From Brevundimonas sp. (lineage in GTDB: Bacteria; Pseudomonadota; Alphaproteobacteria; Caulobacterales; Caulobacteraceae): 64,000 bases of DNA. The stretch lies in contig NZ_JAQSDY010000032.1 in NCBI RefSeq assembly GCF_029946145.1, positions 1-64,000 on the forward strand, given 5' to 3'. This document shows positions 9,085 through 18,747 of the stretch, piece after piece. Numbering within the stretch: the stretch's first letter is position 1; each line of letters begins with the position of its first letter. The position numbers and the translations under genes were made by a program. The notes under the pieces were generated by a model that saw nothing but the letters and a program-made list of their open reading frames with translations, did not search any database and had not been told where the DNA came from.

Positions 9085-9894
9085 TCAGACGGTCGCGGGC
9101 GCGAAGCCGAAGCGTCGGAACAGGGCCTGTCCGTCCGCGCCGGTCAGGAAATCCAGAAAGGCCAGCGCGCCCTCGCGGTCGCCGGCCCCGTCCCGCCGCC
9201 GAACCGGCGCCGCCGCATAGAGGATCGGCGCATGGCTGGCGGCGGGAAAGGCCGCCACCACCCGAACCCGCCGCTCCGCACGGGCGTCGGTGGCATAGAC
9301 CACGCCCAGGGGCGCCTCCCCGCGCGCGACCAGGGCCAGGGCGGCGCGGACACTGTCGCCGGGGGCCAGCCGATCCTTGACCCCTGACCACAGGTTCAGA
9401 CTTGTCAGGGCCTCCTGCCCGTAGCGGCCCGCCGGCACGGCGGCTTCGGCCATGGCCAACCGGCCCCCGCCCAGCCGCACGGCGAGCGCGGTCGGGGATG
9501 TCAGGTCGACGGGCGCGTCGGGGGTCGAGATCGGGGCGATCAGCACCAGACCGTTGGAGGCGAGCCGTCGTCGCGCGGACGCCTCTATCAGACCGCGTTG
9601 GTCCAGCCAGTCCATCCAGGACTCGTCGGCCGGGATGAACAGGTCGGCCGGGGCTCCTTGGGCGATCTGGCGGGCCAGTTGGGCGCTGCCGGCGTAGGTC
9701 GCCCGAACTGTCCGGCCGGATCGTTGATGGTGCGCGGCGGCGGCCGCGTCCAGCACCTCACGCAGGCTGGCCGCCGCGAACAGGTCGATCGGCGCCGGGC
9801 CGGCGGGGCGCCGGGGCGCACAGGCGGCCAGGGCTGTGGCCGCGAGCAGCATCAGCCCGGTCCGCCGTCCGACGCCTGCCTCCGCGTTCGCCAT
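9085..9894 (-). CDS. modA: Molybdate-binding periplasmic lipoprotein ModA
   Basis: A 269-residue substrate-binding protein. The N-terminus (basic RR, then LMLLAATALAAC) is a lipoprotein signal with cysteine at the lipobox, so it is probably anchored rather than free in the periplasm. Binding-site features follow: DLFAAASLREVLD, YAGSAQLARQI, GAPADLFIPADESWMD and the later GVVYATDA. I chose ATG 9894 because GGAGG lies 9 bases upstream; ATGs further upstream are in frame. A perfect FNR-type box is 95 bp before the start. Confidence 0.93.
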   Translation of the reverse strand: MANAEAGVGRRTGLMLLAATALAACAPRRPAGPAPIDLFAAASLREVLDAAAAAHHQRSGRTVRATYAGSAQLARQIAQGAPADLFIPADESWMDWLDQRGLIEASARRRLASNGLVLIAPISTPDAPVDLTSPTALAVRLGGGRLAMAEAAVPAGRYGQEALTSLNLWSGVKDRLAPGDSVRAALALVARGEAPLGVVYATDARAERRVRVVAAFPAASHAPILYAAAPVRRRDGAGDREGALAFLDFLTGADGQALFRRFGFAPATV

Positions 9895-9989
9895 TGATCG
9901 CGCCTCCATCCGGAGCCAGCCGTTTCGGTCCGCCGTCCTGACTAGCATGGCCGGAGCCATCAGCCGTACAAGGGTCGCGCCGGTGGCGC

Positions 9990-10003
9990 TTGATCTTCAT
10001 CAA
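9990..10003. promoter_or_regulatory. FNR/Dnr-type operator between modA and moaA
   Basis: TTGATCTTCATCAA is an exact TTGAT-N4-ATCAA box in the divergent modABC/moaA promoter. It would couple molybdate uptake and the first Moco step to anaerobic control. Confidence 0.8.
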
Positions 10004-10137
10004 GACCGGTTCGGCCGCGCGTCATAGGGTGGGATGGATTGATCGACTAACAATCCGCTTGAGTTCGCTCCGAGCCGCCCGACCTGTAGCGCCCGTGCGC
10101 CATGGTGGCGCGGCCGGATCCGCAAGGATCGAGGGTG

Positions 10138-10163
10138 GCGGGAGAAATCCCTCCGCCTCCCGC
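10138..10163 (+). promoter_or_regulatory. Leader hairpin just before the moaA ribosome-binding site
   Basis: GCGGGAG at 10138-10144 pairs with CTCCCGC at 10157-10163 around a 12-base loop; the moaA ribosome site AAGGAGC follows 8 bases later. A translation-control role is possible. I could not match it to the Moco riboswitch consensus by eye. Confidence 0.35.
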
Positions 10164-10181
10164 GTTTGGAAAGGAGCTTCC

Positions 10182-11174
10182 ATGGCGCTCGACGCCGCCC
10201 CCATGACCGACGGCTTCGGCCGCCGGTTTCACTACCTTCGCCTGTCGGTGACGGAGGTGTGCAATTTCAGTTGCACCTACTGCCTGCCGAACGGCTGGAA
10301 GAAGACCGGGCCGCTGTCCTTTCTGACCGTCGAGGAGATCGCCCGTCTGGTGGCCGGGTTTTCGGACCTGGGGCTCGGCAAGGTTCGCCTGACCGGCGGC
10401 GAACCCACCGTCCGCAAGGATTTCAACGCCATCATCGAAGCCGTGGCGGCCGCGCCCGGGGTGGCCAAGGTCGCCATGACCACGAACGGCTGGAACCTGG
10501 CCCGTCACGCGGCCGACTGGCGCGCCGCGGGCCTCAGCCATATCAACGTCAGCATTGACTCGATCGACCCGGAGACGTTTCACCGCATCACCGGCCACGA
10601 CAAGCTGAGCCAGGTCCTGACGGGCCTGGATCTGGCGCTGGCCGAAGGCTTCGCCGCCGTGAAGGTCAACGCCGTCCTGCTGCGCGAGACGGCCGAAGCC
10701 GGATTCGACGACTGGGCGCGCTTCGTCCGCGAGCGGCCCGTGGCGGTGCGCTTCATCGAACTGATGAAGACGACCGACAATGACGACTATTTCGCCCGCC
10801 ATCATGTGAAGGCCCAGGGCCTGCGCGACTGGCTGGACCGGAACGGGTGGACGCCGACGCCCCGCGCCTTCGACGCCGGGCCGGCGCTGGAATATCGTCA
10901 TCCCGACCACGCCGGGGCCATCGGCCTGATCGCTCCCTATGCGCCGGGATTCTGCGACAGCTGCAACCGCCTGCGCGTCACCGCCCGGGGCAAGCTGCGC
11001 CTGTGCCTGTTCGGGGACGGCGGGGTCGACCTGCGCGATCTGCTGCAGGACGATGATGACCGCGAGACGCTGACGCAACGCATCGTCTCGTCTCTCGGGG
11101 GCAAGTCCGCGGGCCACGCCCTCGCCGTGGGGCGCTCAGGCGACTTGCGAAACCTGGCCCAGCTCGGGGGCTGA
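10182..11174 (+). CDS. moaA: GTP 3',8-cyclase MoaA (radical SAM)
   Basis: A 330-residue radical SAM enzyme that makes 3',8-cyclo-7,8-dihydro-GTP, the MoaC substrate. The N-terminal SAM cluster motif is CNFSCTYC (CxxxCxxC), followed by LTGGEPTVRKDF. The C-terminal second 4Fe-4S cluster is seen as FCDSCNRLRVTARGKLRLC. The protein ends in the conserved Gly-Gly. The ATG has a strong AAGGAGC site. The stop forms TGATCA with the convergent regulator gene, so the two genes abut with no spacer. Confidence 0.96.
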   Translation: MALDAAPMTDGFGRRFHYLRLSVTEVCNFSCTYCLPNGWKKTGPLSFLTVEEIARLVAGFSDLGLGKVRLTGGEPTVRKDFNAIIEAVAAAPGVAKVAMTTNGWNLARHAADWRAAGLSHINVSIDSIDPETFHRITGHDKLSQVLTGLDLALAEGFAAVKVNAVLLRETAEAGFDDWARFVRERPVAVRFIELMKTTDNDDYFARHHVKAQGLRDWLDRNGWTPTPRAFDAGPALEYRHPDHAGAIGLIAPYAPGFCDSCNRLRVTARGKLRLCLFGDGGVDLRDLLQDDDDRETLTQRIVSSLGGKSAGHALAVGRSGDLRNLAQLGG

Positions 11175-11960
11175 TCAGCCGATGACAGAGCCGCAGGTTC
11201 GTCCCGTCCGGGTGGTCCACCGCTCGCTCTCGGCCTTGCCGACGACGGCCGACGGCGGCGGCATGTGATTGTCAATCAGAGGGTCAGGCCGCGCCAGACG
11301 CTCCAGGGCGTCCGGACGGCCGAGGCTGACCTCCGCGCCGTGAACGACGACCCCGTAGCTGGACAGGTTGGCGAAGGCTCGGGACAGATTCTCCGGGGAC
11401 ATGCCGAGCAGCGAGGCCAGCACCCGCTTCTCGTGGGGCAGAACGATCGGATCGCGCATCCCCTGACGAACCCTTTGCGTGATCAGATAGTTGGCCAGGC
11501 GTTCGACGCCGCCACGAAGCTTCTGGTTCTTCACGGCCCGGACCAGGCCGCGGTAACAGCCCGACAATTCCTGGGCCACCGCAAAGCTGAAGTCGGCGTC
11601 CTGTCGCATGGTTCGGCGAAGGGCTTCGCCCGACAACATGAGGATCTCGGACCTCTCCAGCGTCCGCGCCGACATCAGGGCGTCCGCATCCAGGACGACA
11701 GCGGCCAGGATGAAGGTGGATATCGGAGTCAGCAGCGCCAGAGTGGTTTCCTTCTCCTTCCAGGAGCCCTGGAGTTCGACGGCCCCGTCCAGCAGGACAT
11801 AGAGGAAGTCGACGGTGTCGCCCTCCATCAGCAGTGTCGTGCCCGCGGGGAATCGCTGAAGGAAGGCGCCGGCCGTAACGTCCCGGAAGACTTCCGGCGA
11901 GGCCCGCGAGAACAGCGGCAGCGCCTTGACGCGGTCGAGATCGGCGGCGCGCATGGTCAT
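11175..11960 (-). CDS. Crp/Fnr-family regulator (Dnr/NarR-like, no Fe-S cysteines)
   Basis: A 261-residue regulator with an N-terminal cyclic-nucleotide-binding fold (about 10-125), a dimer helix and a C-terminal winged helix. The recognition helix LGMSPENLSRAF has the E-x-x-S-R arrangement of FNR, which predicts TTGAT-N4-ATCAA targets like those in this window. The N-terminus lacks the cysteine group of FNR, so it does not sense O2 by an Fe-S cluster; a Dnr/NnrR/NarR-like NO or nitrate response is more likely. GGAGGAAAG precedes ATG 11960. It is divergent from narK, with two boxes between; one lies 97 bp from its own start and may allow autoregulation. Confidence 0.88.
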   Translation of the reverse strand: MTMRAADLDRVKALPLFSRASPEVFRDVTAGAFLQRFPAGTTLLMEGDTVDFLYVLLDGAVELQGSWKEKETTLALLTPISTFILAAVVLDADALMSARTLERSEILMLSGEALRRTMRQDADFSFAVAQELSGCYRGLVRAVKNQKLRGGVERLANYLITQRVRQGMRDPIVLPHEKRVLASLLGMSPENLSRAFANLSSYGVVVHGAEVSLGRPDALERLARPDPLIDNHMPPPSAVVGKAESERWTTRTGRTCGSVIG

Positions 11961-12056
11961 AGGGCTTTCCTCCTGATCACATCCGGCCGCGTGGGCCCGA
12001 TCTGATCTCGTTCGCTACACACACCGCCGCCACTCCTGCTCACTAGAACACCTCAC

Positions 12057-12070
12057 TTGATGAATATCAA
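12057..12070. promoter_or_regulatory. FNR/Dnr-type operator, regulator side of the crp-narK gap
   Basis: TTGATGAATATCAA is an exact TTGAT-N4-ATCAA palindrome 97 bp before the regulator start. Confidence 0.8.
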
Positions 12071-12171
12071 TCGCCAACTGCAGGCGCGACAACTCCGGGG
12101 CGCACATATGTCGGTTTACTGAAAGCTTTCTGTATCGAGGAGGTTCTGAGCCAACTCTACAAAGACTTCAA

Positions 12172-12185
12172 TTGATAAGCATCAA
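12172..12185. promoter_or_regulatory. FNR/Dnr-type operator of the nar operon
   Basis: TTGATAAGCATCAA is an exact palindrome ending 62 bp before the narK ATG. This spacing suits a class II activator site near -41 with a short leader. Confidence 0.85.
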
Positions 12186-12247
12186 ACAGCGACTGTCAGA
12201 CGCGGGTTAGAAATCACCGAACGGAGACCCGGCGAGCGGGACCGTCC

Positions 12248-13606
12248 ATGGAGCATGGCCAGGTGGTATCCGCCTCCGAAACATCAGCGCCGGGCGCGGC
12301 GTCCGCCCTGTGGATCAGCACCTTCGCCTTCACGGCGTGTTTTGCGGTGTGGACGATCTTTTCGATCATCGGGGTCCAGATCAAGACCGACCTCGGGCTC
12401 ACCGAAGCGCAGTTCGGCCTGCTGGTCGGGACGCCGATTCTGACCGGATCGCTGGTGCGTGTGTTCCTGGGCGTCTGGACCGAACAGTTCGGCGGGCGGC
12501 GGGTTAATCTGATCGTCATGGCCCTGGCCGCGGCGGCGACCTTCCTGCTGTCCTACGCTCACACCTACCCCCAATTCCTGGTCGCGGCGCTGGGCGTCGG
12601 AATGGCGGGCGGGGCCTTCGCGGTCGGCGTCGCCTATGTCTCGAAATTCTATCCGGCGAGCCGTCAGGGGACGGCGCTCGGGATTTTCGGCGCGGGCAAT
12701 GTCGGCGCGGCGGTGACCAAGTTCGCGGCGCCGTTCGTCATGCTGGCGTTCGGCTGGGAAGCCGTGGCGCAGATCTGGGCCGGAGCGCTCCTCCTCATCG
12801 CGCTCGTGTCCTTCTTCCTGACCCGCGACGAGCCGCAGCTGATCGAGCGGCGGCGGACGGGCCAGAAGCCCGTGGCGGCCTGGATGCAGCTGGAGCCGCT
12901 GAAGGACCTCCGCGTCTGGCGGTTTGCCCTCTACTATTTCTTCGTCTTCGGCGGGTTCGTCGCTCTCGCCCTCTGGCTTCCGCACTATCTGACCGGCGCC
13001 TACGGGGTAGGTATCGGCGTGGCCGGGATGCTGGCCGCCGCCTATTCGATCCCCGGCTCGTTGTTCCGGGTGTTCGGGGGCTGGCTCTCGGACCGGGTTG
13101 GCGCCCGGAAGGTCATGTATCTGACCTTCATCATCAGCGTCATCTGCGCCTTCATCCTGTCCTATCCGGCGACATCCTATGTGGTCGACGGCATCGACGG
13201 ACCCATCCGCTTCCGCATGGTGATGAGCCTGCCGGTCTTCACCGGGGTGGTCTTCATCCTCGGCTTCGCCATGAGCCTGGGCAAGGCGGCCGTCTTCAAA
13301 CACATCCCCGTCTACTACCCGGATCACGTCGGCTCGGTCGGCGGCCTGGTGGGCATGATCGGCGGGTTGGGCGGCTTCATCCTGCCCATCGCCTTCGGCG
13401 CCCTGAACGATCTGACCGGCGTCTGGACCAGCTGCTTCATGCTGCTGTTCCTGCTGGTCCTCACGGCCCTCGTCTGGATGCATTTCGCCGTCCGCCGGAT
13501 GGAGCGTCGGCGCTCTCCCATGCTGGCGACGCTGCCGGAATTCCCCGAACTGGCCGGGATCGGCCCCGACAAGGCCGCGGCCGCCTCACCCCTCCGTTCG
13601 CACTAG
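12248..13606 (+). CDS. narK: Nitrate transporter, NarK1-like MFS
   Basis: A 452-residue major facilitator protein with about 12 membrane segments. The NarK signature is seen in GVGMAGGAFAVGVAYVSKF (about 118-136) and FGAGNVGAAVTKFAAP. The conserved arginine that binds nitrate in the family lies in the first helices (TGSLVRVFLGV). Single-domain NarK1-type proteins are usually proton/nitrate symporters. It is the first gene of the nar operon, 62 bp after an FNR-type box, and a second, NarK2-like transporter follows 12 bases downstream. The NarK1/NarK2 split of roles is inferred from the family. Confidence 0.92.
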   Translation: MEHGQVVSASETSAPGAASALWISTFAFTACFAVWTIFSIIGVQIKTDLGLTEAQFGLLVGTPILTGSLVRVFLGVWTEQFGGRRVNLIVMALAAAATFLLSYAHTYPQFLVAALGVGMAGGAFAVGVAYVSKFYPASRQGTALGIFGAGNVGAAVTKFAAPFVMLAFGWEAVAQIWAGALLLIALVSFFLTRDEPQLIERRRTGQKPVAAWMQLEPLKDLRVWRFALYYFFVFGGFVALALWLPHYLTGAYGVGIGVAGMLAAAYSIPGSLFRVFGGWLSDRVGARKVMYLTFIISVICAFILSYPATSYVVDGIDGPIRFRMVMSLPVFTGVVFILGFAMSLGKAAVFKHIPVYYPDHVGSVGGLVGMIGGLGGFILPIAFGALNDLTGVWTSCFMLLFLLVLTALVWMHFAVRRMERRRSPMLATLPEFPELAGIGPDKAAAASPLRSH

Positions 13607-13618
13607 AGAAAGACGCGC

Positions 13619-15013
13619 ATGTCCCGTCACGTTCTGCACGACTGGCGTCCGGAGGATCCGGCGTTCTGGGCCTCCACCGGCCAACGGATCGCCCGCCGCA
13701 ACCTGTGGATCTCCATCCCGAACCTGCTGCTGGCCTTTTCCGTCTGGATGCTGTGGTCGACGGCGGCCACGCGCCTCAACATGGTCGGTTTCCAGTTCTC
13801 CACCGCCCAGCTGTTCTGGCTGACGGCGCTGCCGGCCCTGTCCGGCGCGACCCTGCGGATCTTCTACAGCTTCATGGTCCCCATTTTCGGCGGGCGGCTC
13901 TGGACAACGCTCTCGACCCTCTCGCTGGCGATCCCGGCAATCGGCATCGGAATGGCGGTGCAGAACACCGACACCCCGTATCCGGTGTTCGTCGCCCTGG
14001 CCCTGCTCTGCGGTCTCGGCGGCGGGGCGTTCGCCTCGTCGATGGCCAATATCGGCTTCTTCTTCCCCAAGGCCCAGAAGGGCAACGCCCTGGCGCTGAA
14101 CGCGGGCTTCGGCAACCTGGGGGTCAGCGTCCTGCAATTCACGGCGCCGCTGGTCACCGGCCTCGCCCTGTTCACCCCCCTGTTCGGGGCGCCGCAGACC
14201 TACCTTGAAAATGGCGTCCAGCATCAGGTCTGGCTGCAGAACGCCGGCTTCGTCTGGGCGCCGTTCATCCTGATCGCCGCAGCGGCGGCCTGGTTCGGCA
14301 TGAACGACGTCGCCTCCGCGCGGGCCTCGTTCCGTGAGCAGGCGGTGGTGTTCAAGCGCAAGCACAACTGGCTGATGTGCTACCTCTACATCGGCACCTT
14401 CGGCTCGTTCATCGGCTTCTCGGCGGCCTTCCCCCTGCTGGGCAAGACGCTGTTCCCCGACGTGAATATTCTCCAGATCGCCTTCCTCGGGCCCCTGGTC
14501 GGAGCCGCCTCGCGGGCGATGACCGGCTGGGTGTCGGACCGCTGGGGCGGCCAGAACGTCACCCAGGTCGTCTTCTACGCCCTGGCCGTGGGCGTGCTGG
14601 CGGTGCTCTACAGCGTCGGCGCCTTCGGCGGCGAGCCGGTGTTCGGCCTGTTCTTCGCCAGCTTCCTCTGGCTGTTCTTCTGGACCGGCGTGGGCAACGC
14701 CTCGACCTTCCAGATGATCCCGGCCCTGGTGCGCGCCGACATGCCTCGCCTGCTGCCCCGCGCCTCGCCCGCCGAACGGCTGAAGGCGTCAGAGCTTGAA
14801 GGGGCCGCCATCGTCGGCTTCTCGTCGGCCATCGGCGCCTATGGCGGCTTCTTCATCCCGCTGGCCTTCGCCAACTCCATGAAGGCCACCGGAGGACCGA
14901 CGACGGCCCTCTACATCTTCCTGGTCTTCTACATCACCTGCGCCGTCGTGAACTGGGTGTTCTACGCCCGCCGGCGCTCGATCCTGAACCTCTCTCCCAA
15001 CACGGCGGCCTGA
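13619..15013 (+). CDS. narK2: Nitrate/nitrite antiporter, NarK2-like MFS
   Basis: A 464-residue transporter closer to E. coli NarK/NarU. It has an N-terminal cytosolic segment (HDWRPEDPAFW), SGATLRIFYSFMVPIFGGR, the nitrate signature GLGGGAFASSMANIGFFFPKAQKG (about 132-155), then NAGFGNLGVSVLQF and a second-half arginine in GAASRAMTGWVSDRWGG. Likely role: exchanging cytosolic nitrite for nitrate during NarGHI turnover. It ends 2 bases before narG. Confidence 0.93.
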   Translation: MSRHVLHDWRPEDPAFWASTGQRIARRNLWISIPNLLLAFSVWMLWSTAATRLNMVGFQFSTAQLFWLTALPALSGATLRIFYSFMVPIFGGRLWTTLSTLSLAIPAIGIGMAVQNTDTPYPVFVALALLCGLGGGAFASSMANIGFFFPKAQKGNALALNAGFGNLGVSVLQFTAPLVTGLALFTPLFGAPQTYLENGVQHQVWLQNAGFVWAPFILIAAAAAWFGMNDVASARASFREQAVVFKRKHNWLMCYLYIGTFGSFIGFSAAFPLLGKTLFPDVNILQIAFLGPLVGAASRAMTGWVSDRWGGQNVTQVVFYALAVGVLAVLYSVGAFGGEPVFGLFFASFLWLFFWTGVGNASTFQMIPALVRADMPRLLPRASPAERLKASELEGAAIVGFSSAIGAYGGFFIPLAFANSMKATGGPTTALYIFLVFYITCAVVNWVFYARRRSILNLSPNTAA

Positions 15014-15015
15014 TC

Positions 15016-18000
15016 ATGAGCCATACCCTGGACCGTCTCGCCTTCTTCACGCGCAAGACAGAACTGTTCTCCGACCGCCACGGCGTCATGAACGACGAGG
15101 ACCGCGGCTGGGAGGAGGCCTATCGGAACCGCTGGCGTCACGACAAGATCGTGCGCTCGACCCACGGCGTGAACTGCACCGGCTCGTGCTCCTGGAAGAT
15201 CTACGTCAAGGGCGGGATCGTCACCTGGGAGACCCAGCAGACCGACTATCCCCGCACCCGGCCGGACCTGCCCAACCACGAACCGCGCGGCTGCGCGCGG
15301 GGGGCCAGCTACAGCTGGTATCTCTATTCGGCCAACCGGGTGAAATATCCGCTGGTGCGCTCCCGCCTGCTTCGGGTCTGGCGCAAGGCGCGCGAGACCA
15401 TGGAGCCGGTCGCGGCCTGGGCCTCGATCCAGAACGATCCCGCCGCCCGCAAATCCTACACCAGCATGCGCGGCGCCGGCGGCTTCGTGCGGGCCGACTG
15501 GGAAGAAATCACCGAGATCATCGCCGCTGCCAACGCCCATACGGTCAAGCGCTGGGGTCCTGACCGGGTGTTCGGCTTCTCGCCGATCCCGGCCATGTCG
15601 ATGATCTCCTACGCCGCCGGCGCCCGCTACCTGCAGCTCCTGGGCGGCGTCACCGGCTCCTTCTACGACTGGTATTGCGACCTGCCCCCGGCCTCGCCCC
15701 AGACCTGGGGCGAGCAGACCGACGTGGCCGAGAGCGCCGACTGGTACAATTCCAGCTTCATGCTGCTGTGGGGCTCGAACGTTCCGCAGACCCGCACGCC
15801 GGACGCCCATTTCTACACCGAGGCGCGGTATCGCGGGGCCAAGTCCGTCGTCATCTGCCCGGACTATTCGGAGGCCTCGAAATTCTCGGACCTGTGGCTG
15901 CCCGTCAAACAGGGCACCGACGCGGCCCTCGCCATGGCCTTCGGTCACGTGATCCTCAAGGAGTATCACGTCGACAAGCAGGTGCCGTATTTCCGCGACT
16001 ACCTGCGCCAGTACAGCGACCTGCCGATGCTGGTCCGGCTGGTTCCCCAGGAGGGCGGCCATGTCCCCGAACGCCTGGTGCGCGCCTCGGATTTCGTCGG
16101 CGATCTCGAGCAGGCCAACAATCCCGACTGGAAGACCGTCGCCATCGACGAGGCCACCGGCGAGATCGTCGTGCCCAACGGCTCGATCGGTTTCCGCTGG
16201 GGCGAGGACGGCCGCTGGAACCTCGAGGAACGCGACGCCGCGGGCCGCGAGACCACGCTGAAGCTGGGCCTCAAGGACGCGCACGACGAGGTCGCCGGCG
16301 TCCGCTTCCCCTATTTCGCCAATACCGCCAGCAATGGCTTCGCCTCGACCGACCACCCCGATGTCCTGACCCGCAATGTGCCGGTCCGACGGGTGATGCT
16401 GAAGGACGGCGAGGCGCTCGTCGCCTGCGTCTACGACCTGTTCCTGGCCAACTACGGCGTCGACCAGGGCTTCGGCGGCGACTGCATGCCGGAGTCGTTC
16501 GACGACCTGCAGCCCTATTCGCCGGCCTGGGCCGAGGCCATCACCTCGGTCCCGCGCGACCAGATCATCGCCACGGCCCGCGGCTTCGCCACCAATGCCG
16601 AAAAGACCAACGGCAAGTCGATGGTGATCATCGGCGCGGCGATGAACCACTGGTTCCACATGGACATGAACTACCGCGGCGTCATCAACATGCTGGTGAT
16701 GTGCGGATGCGTCGGCCAGTCCGGCGGCGGCTGGGCCCACTACGTCGGTCAGGAGAAACTGCGGCCGCAGACCGGCTGGGCTCCGCTGGCCTTCGCAACG
16801 GACTGGATCCGTCCGCCCCGCCAGCAGAACTCGACCTCGTTCTTCTACGCCCACTCCGACCAATGGCGCTACGAGACGGTCGGAATCGACGAACTCCTGT
16901 CGCCGACAGCCCCCGAGGGACCGTGGAAGGCCTCGATGATCGACTTCAACGTCCGGGCCGAGCGTATGGGCTGGCTGCCCTCCGCCCCGGCGCTGAAAAC
17001 CAATTCGCTTGCTCTGGCCAAGGCCGCCGAAGCGGCGGGAGTCGACCCCAAGGCCTACACCCTGGACGGACTCAAGGACCGCTCGATCGAACTGTCCTGC
17101 ATGGACCCGGACGACCCGGCCAACTGGCCGCGCAACATGTTCATCTGGCGCTCCAACCTGCTGGGCTCCTCGGGCAAGGGCCACGAGTATTTCCTCAAAC
17201 ACCTGCTCGGCGCCTCGCACGGCGTCCAGGGCAAGGATCTGGGCGAGACCGGTCAGGTGAAGCCTGTCGACGTCGTCTGGCATGACGAGGCGCCGGAAGG
17301 AAAACTCGACCTGCTGGTGACCCTCGACTTCCGCATGTCGACCACGGCGGTCTACTCCGACATCGTTCTGCCGACGGCCACCTGGTACGAGAAGAACGAC
17401 CTCAACACCTCCGACATGCACCCCTTCATCCACCCGCTGTCCGCGGCGGTGGATCCGGCCTGGGAGTCGAAGTCCGACTGGGAGATCTTCAAGGCCATCG
17501 CGAAAAAATTCTCGCAGGTGGCCCCCGAAGTCCTGGGCAAGGAGAAGGACGTCGTCCTGACCCCGATCCAGCACGACAGCCCCGGGGAGATGGCCCAGCC
17601 CTTCGAGGTCAAGGACTGGTTCCTCGGCGAATGCGAGGCGATCCCGGGCAAGACCATGCCCCAGATCACCGTGGTCGAGCGCGACTACCCCAACCTCTAC
17701 AAGCAGTTCACGGCCCTCGGCCCCTTGCTCGCGAACGTCGGCAACGGCGGCAAGGGCCTGGCCTGGAAGACCGGCCACGAGGTCGACCTGCTGCGCGAAC
17801 TGAACGGCGCGGTGCTGGACGTCGGCCTGACCGAAGGCATGCCCAGCATCGACACCGATATCGACGCCTGCGAGACCATCCTGATGCTGGCGCCGGAAAC
17901 CAATGGCGAGGTCGCCGTCAAGGCCTGGGCTGCGCTGGAGAAACAGACCGGACGCGAGCACACCCACCTGGCCCTGCCCAAGGAGGACGAGAAGATCCGC

Positions 18001-18747
18001 TTCCGCGATCTGCTCGCCCAGCCGCGCAAGATCATCTCCTCGCCCATCTGGTCGGGCATCGAGAGCGAGAAGGTCTGCTACAACGCCGGCTACACCAATG
18101 TGCATGAACTGATCCCGTGGCGGACGCTCACGGGCCGGCAGCAGCTCTATCAGGATCACCTGTGGATGCGGGCCTTCGGCGAGGCGCTGTGCGTCTACAA
18201 GCCGCCGATCGATCTGAAGACGACGCATGTGAAGGGCCTCAAGCCCAACGGCGAGACCGAGATCGTGCTCAACTTCATCACCCCGCACCAGAAATGGGGC
18301 ATCCACTCCACCTATTCCGACAACCTGCTGATGCTGACGCTCAACCGCGGCGGGCCGGTCGTCTGGATCTCGGAGACGGACGCCCGCAAGGCCGGCATCG
18401 TCGACAACGACTGGATCGAGGTCTTCAACGCCAACGGGGCGCTGACGGCCCGGGCCGTGGTCTCCCAGCGGATCCGTGAAGGCACGACCTTCATGTACCA
18501 CGCCCAGGAGAAGATCGTGAACACGCCGGGGTCCGAGATCACCGGACGGCGCGGCGGCATCCACAACTCGGTCACCCGCACCGTGCTCAAGCCGACCCAC
18601 ATGATCGGCGGCTACGCCCAGCTGTCCTACGGCTTCAACTACTACGGCACCGTGGGCTCGAACCGGGACGAGTTCATCGTCCTGCGCAAGATGAAGACGG
18701 TCGACTGGCTGGATGAGCCTCTCGAGTCGAAGGAGTTCGGCCAATGA
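15016..18747 (+). CDS. narG: Respiratory nitrate reductase alpha subunit NarG
   Basis: A 1243-residue catalytic subunit that reduces nitrate at a bis-MGD molybdenum site on the cytosolic face of the membrane. The FS0 cluster ligands are His50, Cys54, Cys58 and Cys93 (HGVNCTGSC, then RGCARGAS), the NarG-type histidine-ligated cluster. The segment ESADWYNSSFMLLWGSN contains the Asp expected as Mo ligand. Length matches E. coli NarG. The ATG is 3 bases after the narK2 stop, and the stop overlaps narH (ATGA). The long open frame on the opposite strand is a shadow of this gene. Confidence 0.98.
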   Translation: MSHTLDRLAFFTRKTELFSDRHGVMNDEDRGWEEAYRNRWRHDKIVRSTHGVNCTGSCSWKIYVKGGIVTWETQQTDYPRTRPDLPNHEPRGCARGASYSWYLYSANRVKYPLVRSRLLRVWRKARETMEPVAAWASIQNDPAARKSYTSMRGAGGFVRADWEEITEIIAAANAHTVKRWGPDRVFGFSPIPAMSMISYAAGARYLQLLGGVTGSFYDWYCDLPPASPQTWGEQTDVAESADWYNSSFMLLWGSNVPQTRTPDAHFYTEARYRGAKSVVICPDYSEASKFSDLWLPVKQGTDAALAMAFGHVILKEYHVDKQVPYFRDYLRQYSDLPMLVRLVPQEGGHVPERLVRASDFVGDLEQANNPDWKTVAIDEATGEIVVPNGSIGFRWGEDGRWNLEERDAAGRETTLKLGLKDAHDEVAGVRFPYFANTASNGFASTDHPDVLTRNVPVRRVMLKDGEALVACVYDLFLANYGVDQGFGGDCMPESFDDLQPYSPAWAEAITSVPRDQIIATARGFATNAEKTNGKSMVIIGAAMNHWFHMDMNYRGVINMLVMCGCVGQSGGGWAHYVGQEKLRPQTGWAPLAFATDWIRPPRQQNSTSFFYAHSDQWRYETVGIDELLSPTAPEGPWKASMIDFNVRAERMGWLPSAPALKTNSLALAKAAEAAGVDPKAYTLDGLKDRSIELSCMDPDDPANWPRNMFIWRSNLLGSSGKGHEYFLKHLLGASHGVQGKDLGETGQVKPVDVVWHDEAPEGKLDLLVTLDFRMSTTAVYSDIVLPTATWYEKNDLNTSDMHPFIHPLSAAVDPAWESKSDWEIFKAIAKKFSQVAPEVLGKEKDVVLTPIQHDSPGEMAQPFEVKDWFLGECEAIPGKTMPQITVVERDYPNLYKQFTALGPLLANVGNGGKGLAWKTGHEVDLLRELNGAVLDVGLTEGMPSIDTDIDACETILMLAPETNGEVAVKAWAALEKQTGREHTHLALPKEDEKIRFRDLLAQPRKIISSPIWSGIESEKVCYNAGYTNVHELIPWRTLTGRQQLYQDHLWMRAFGEALCVYKPPIDLKTTHVKGLKPNGETEIVLNFITPHQKWGIHSTYSDNLLMLTLNRGGPVVWISETDARKAGIVDNDWIEVFNANGALTARAVVSQRIREGTTFMYHAQEKIVNTPGSEITGRRGGIHNSVTRTVLKPTHMIGGYAQLSYGFNYYGTVGSNRDEFIVLRKMKTVDWLDEPLESKEFGQ

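Noticed and set aside
10004..10181. Moco riboswitch upstream of moaA
   Set aside because: There are hairpins, but I could not align the known conserved core by eye; only a generic leader hairpin is listed.
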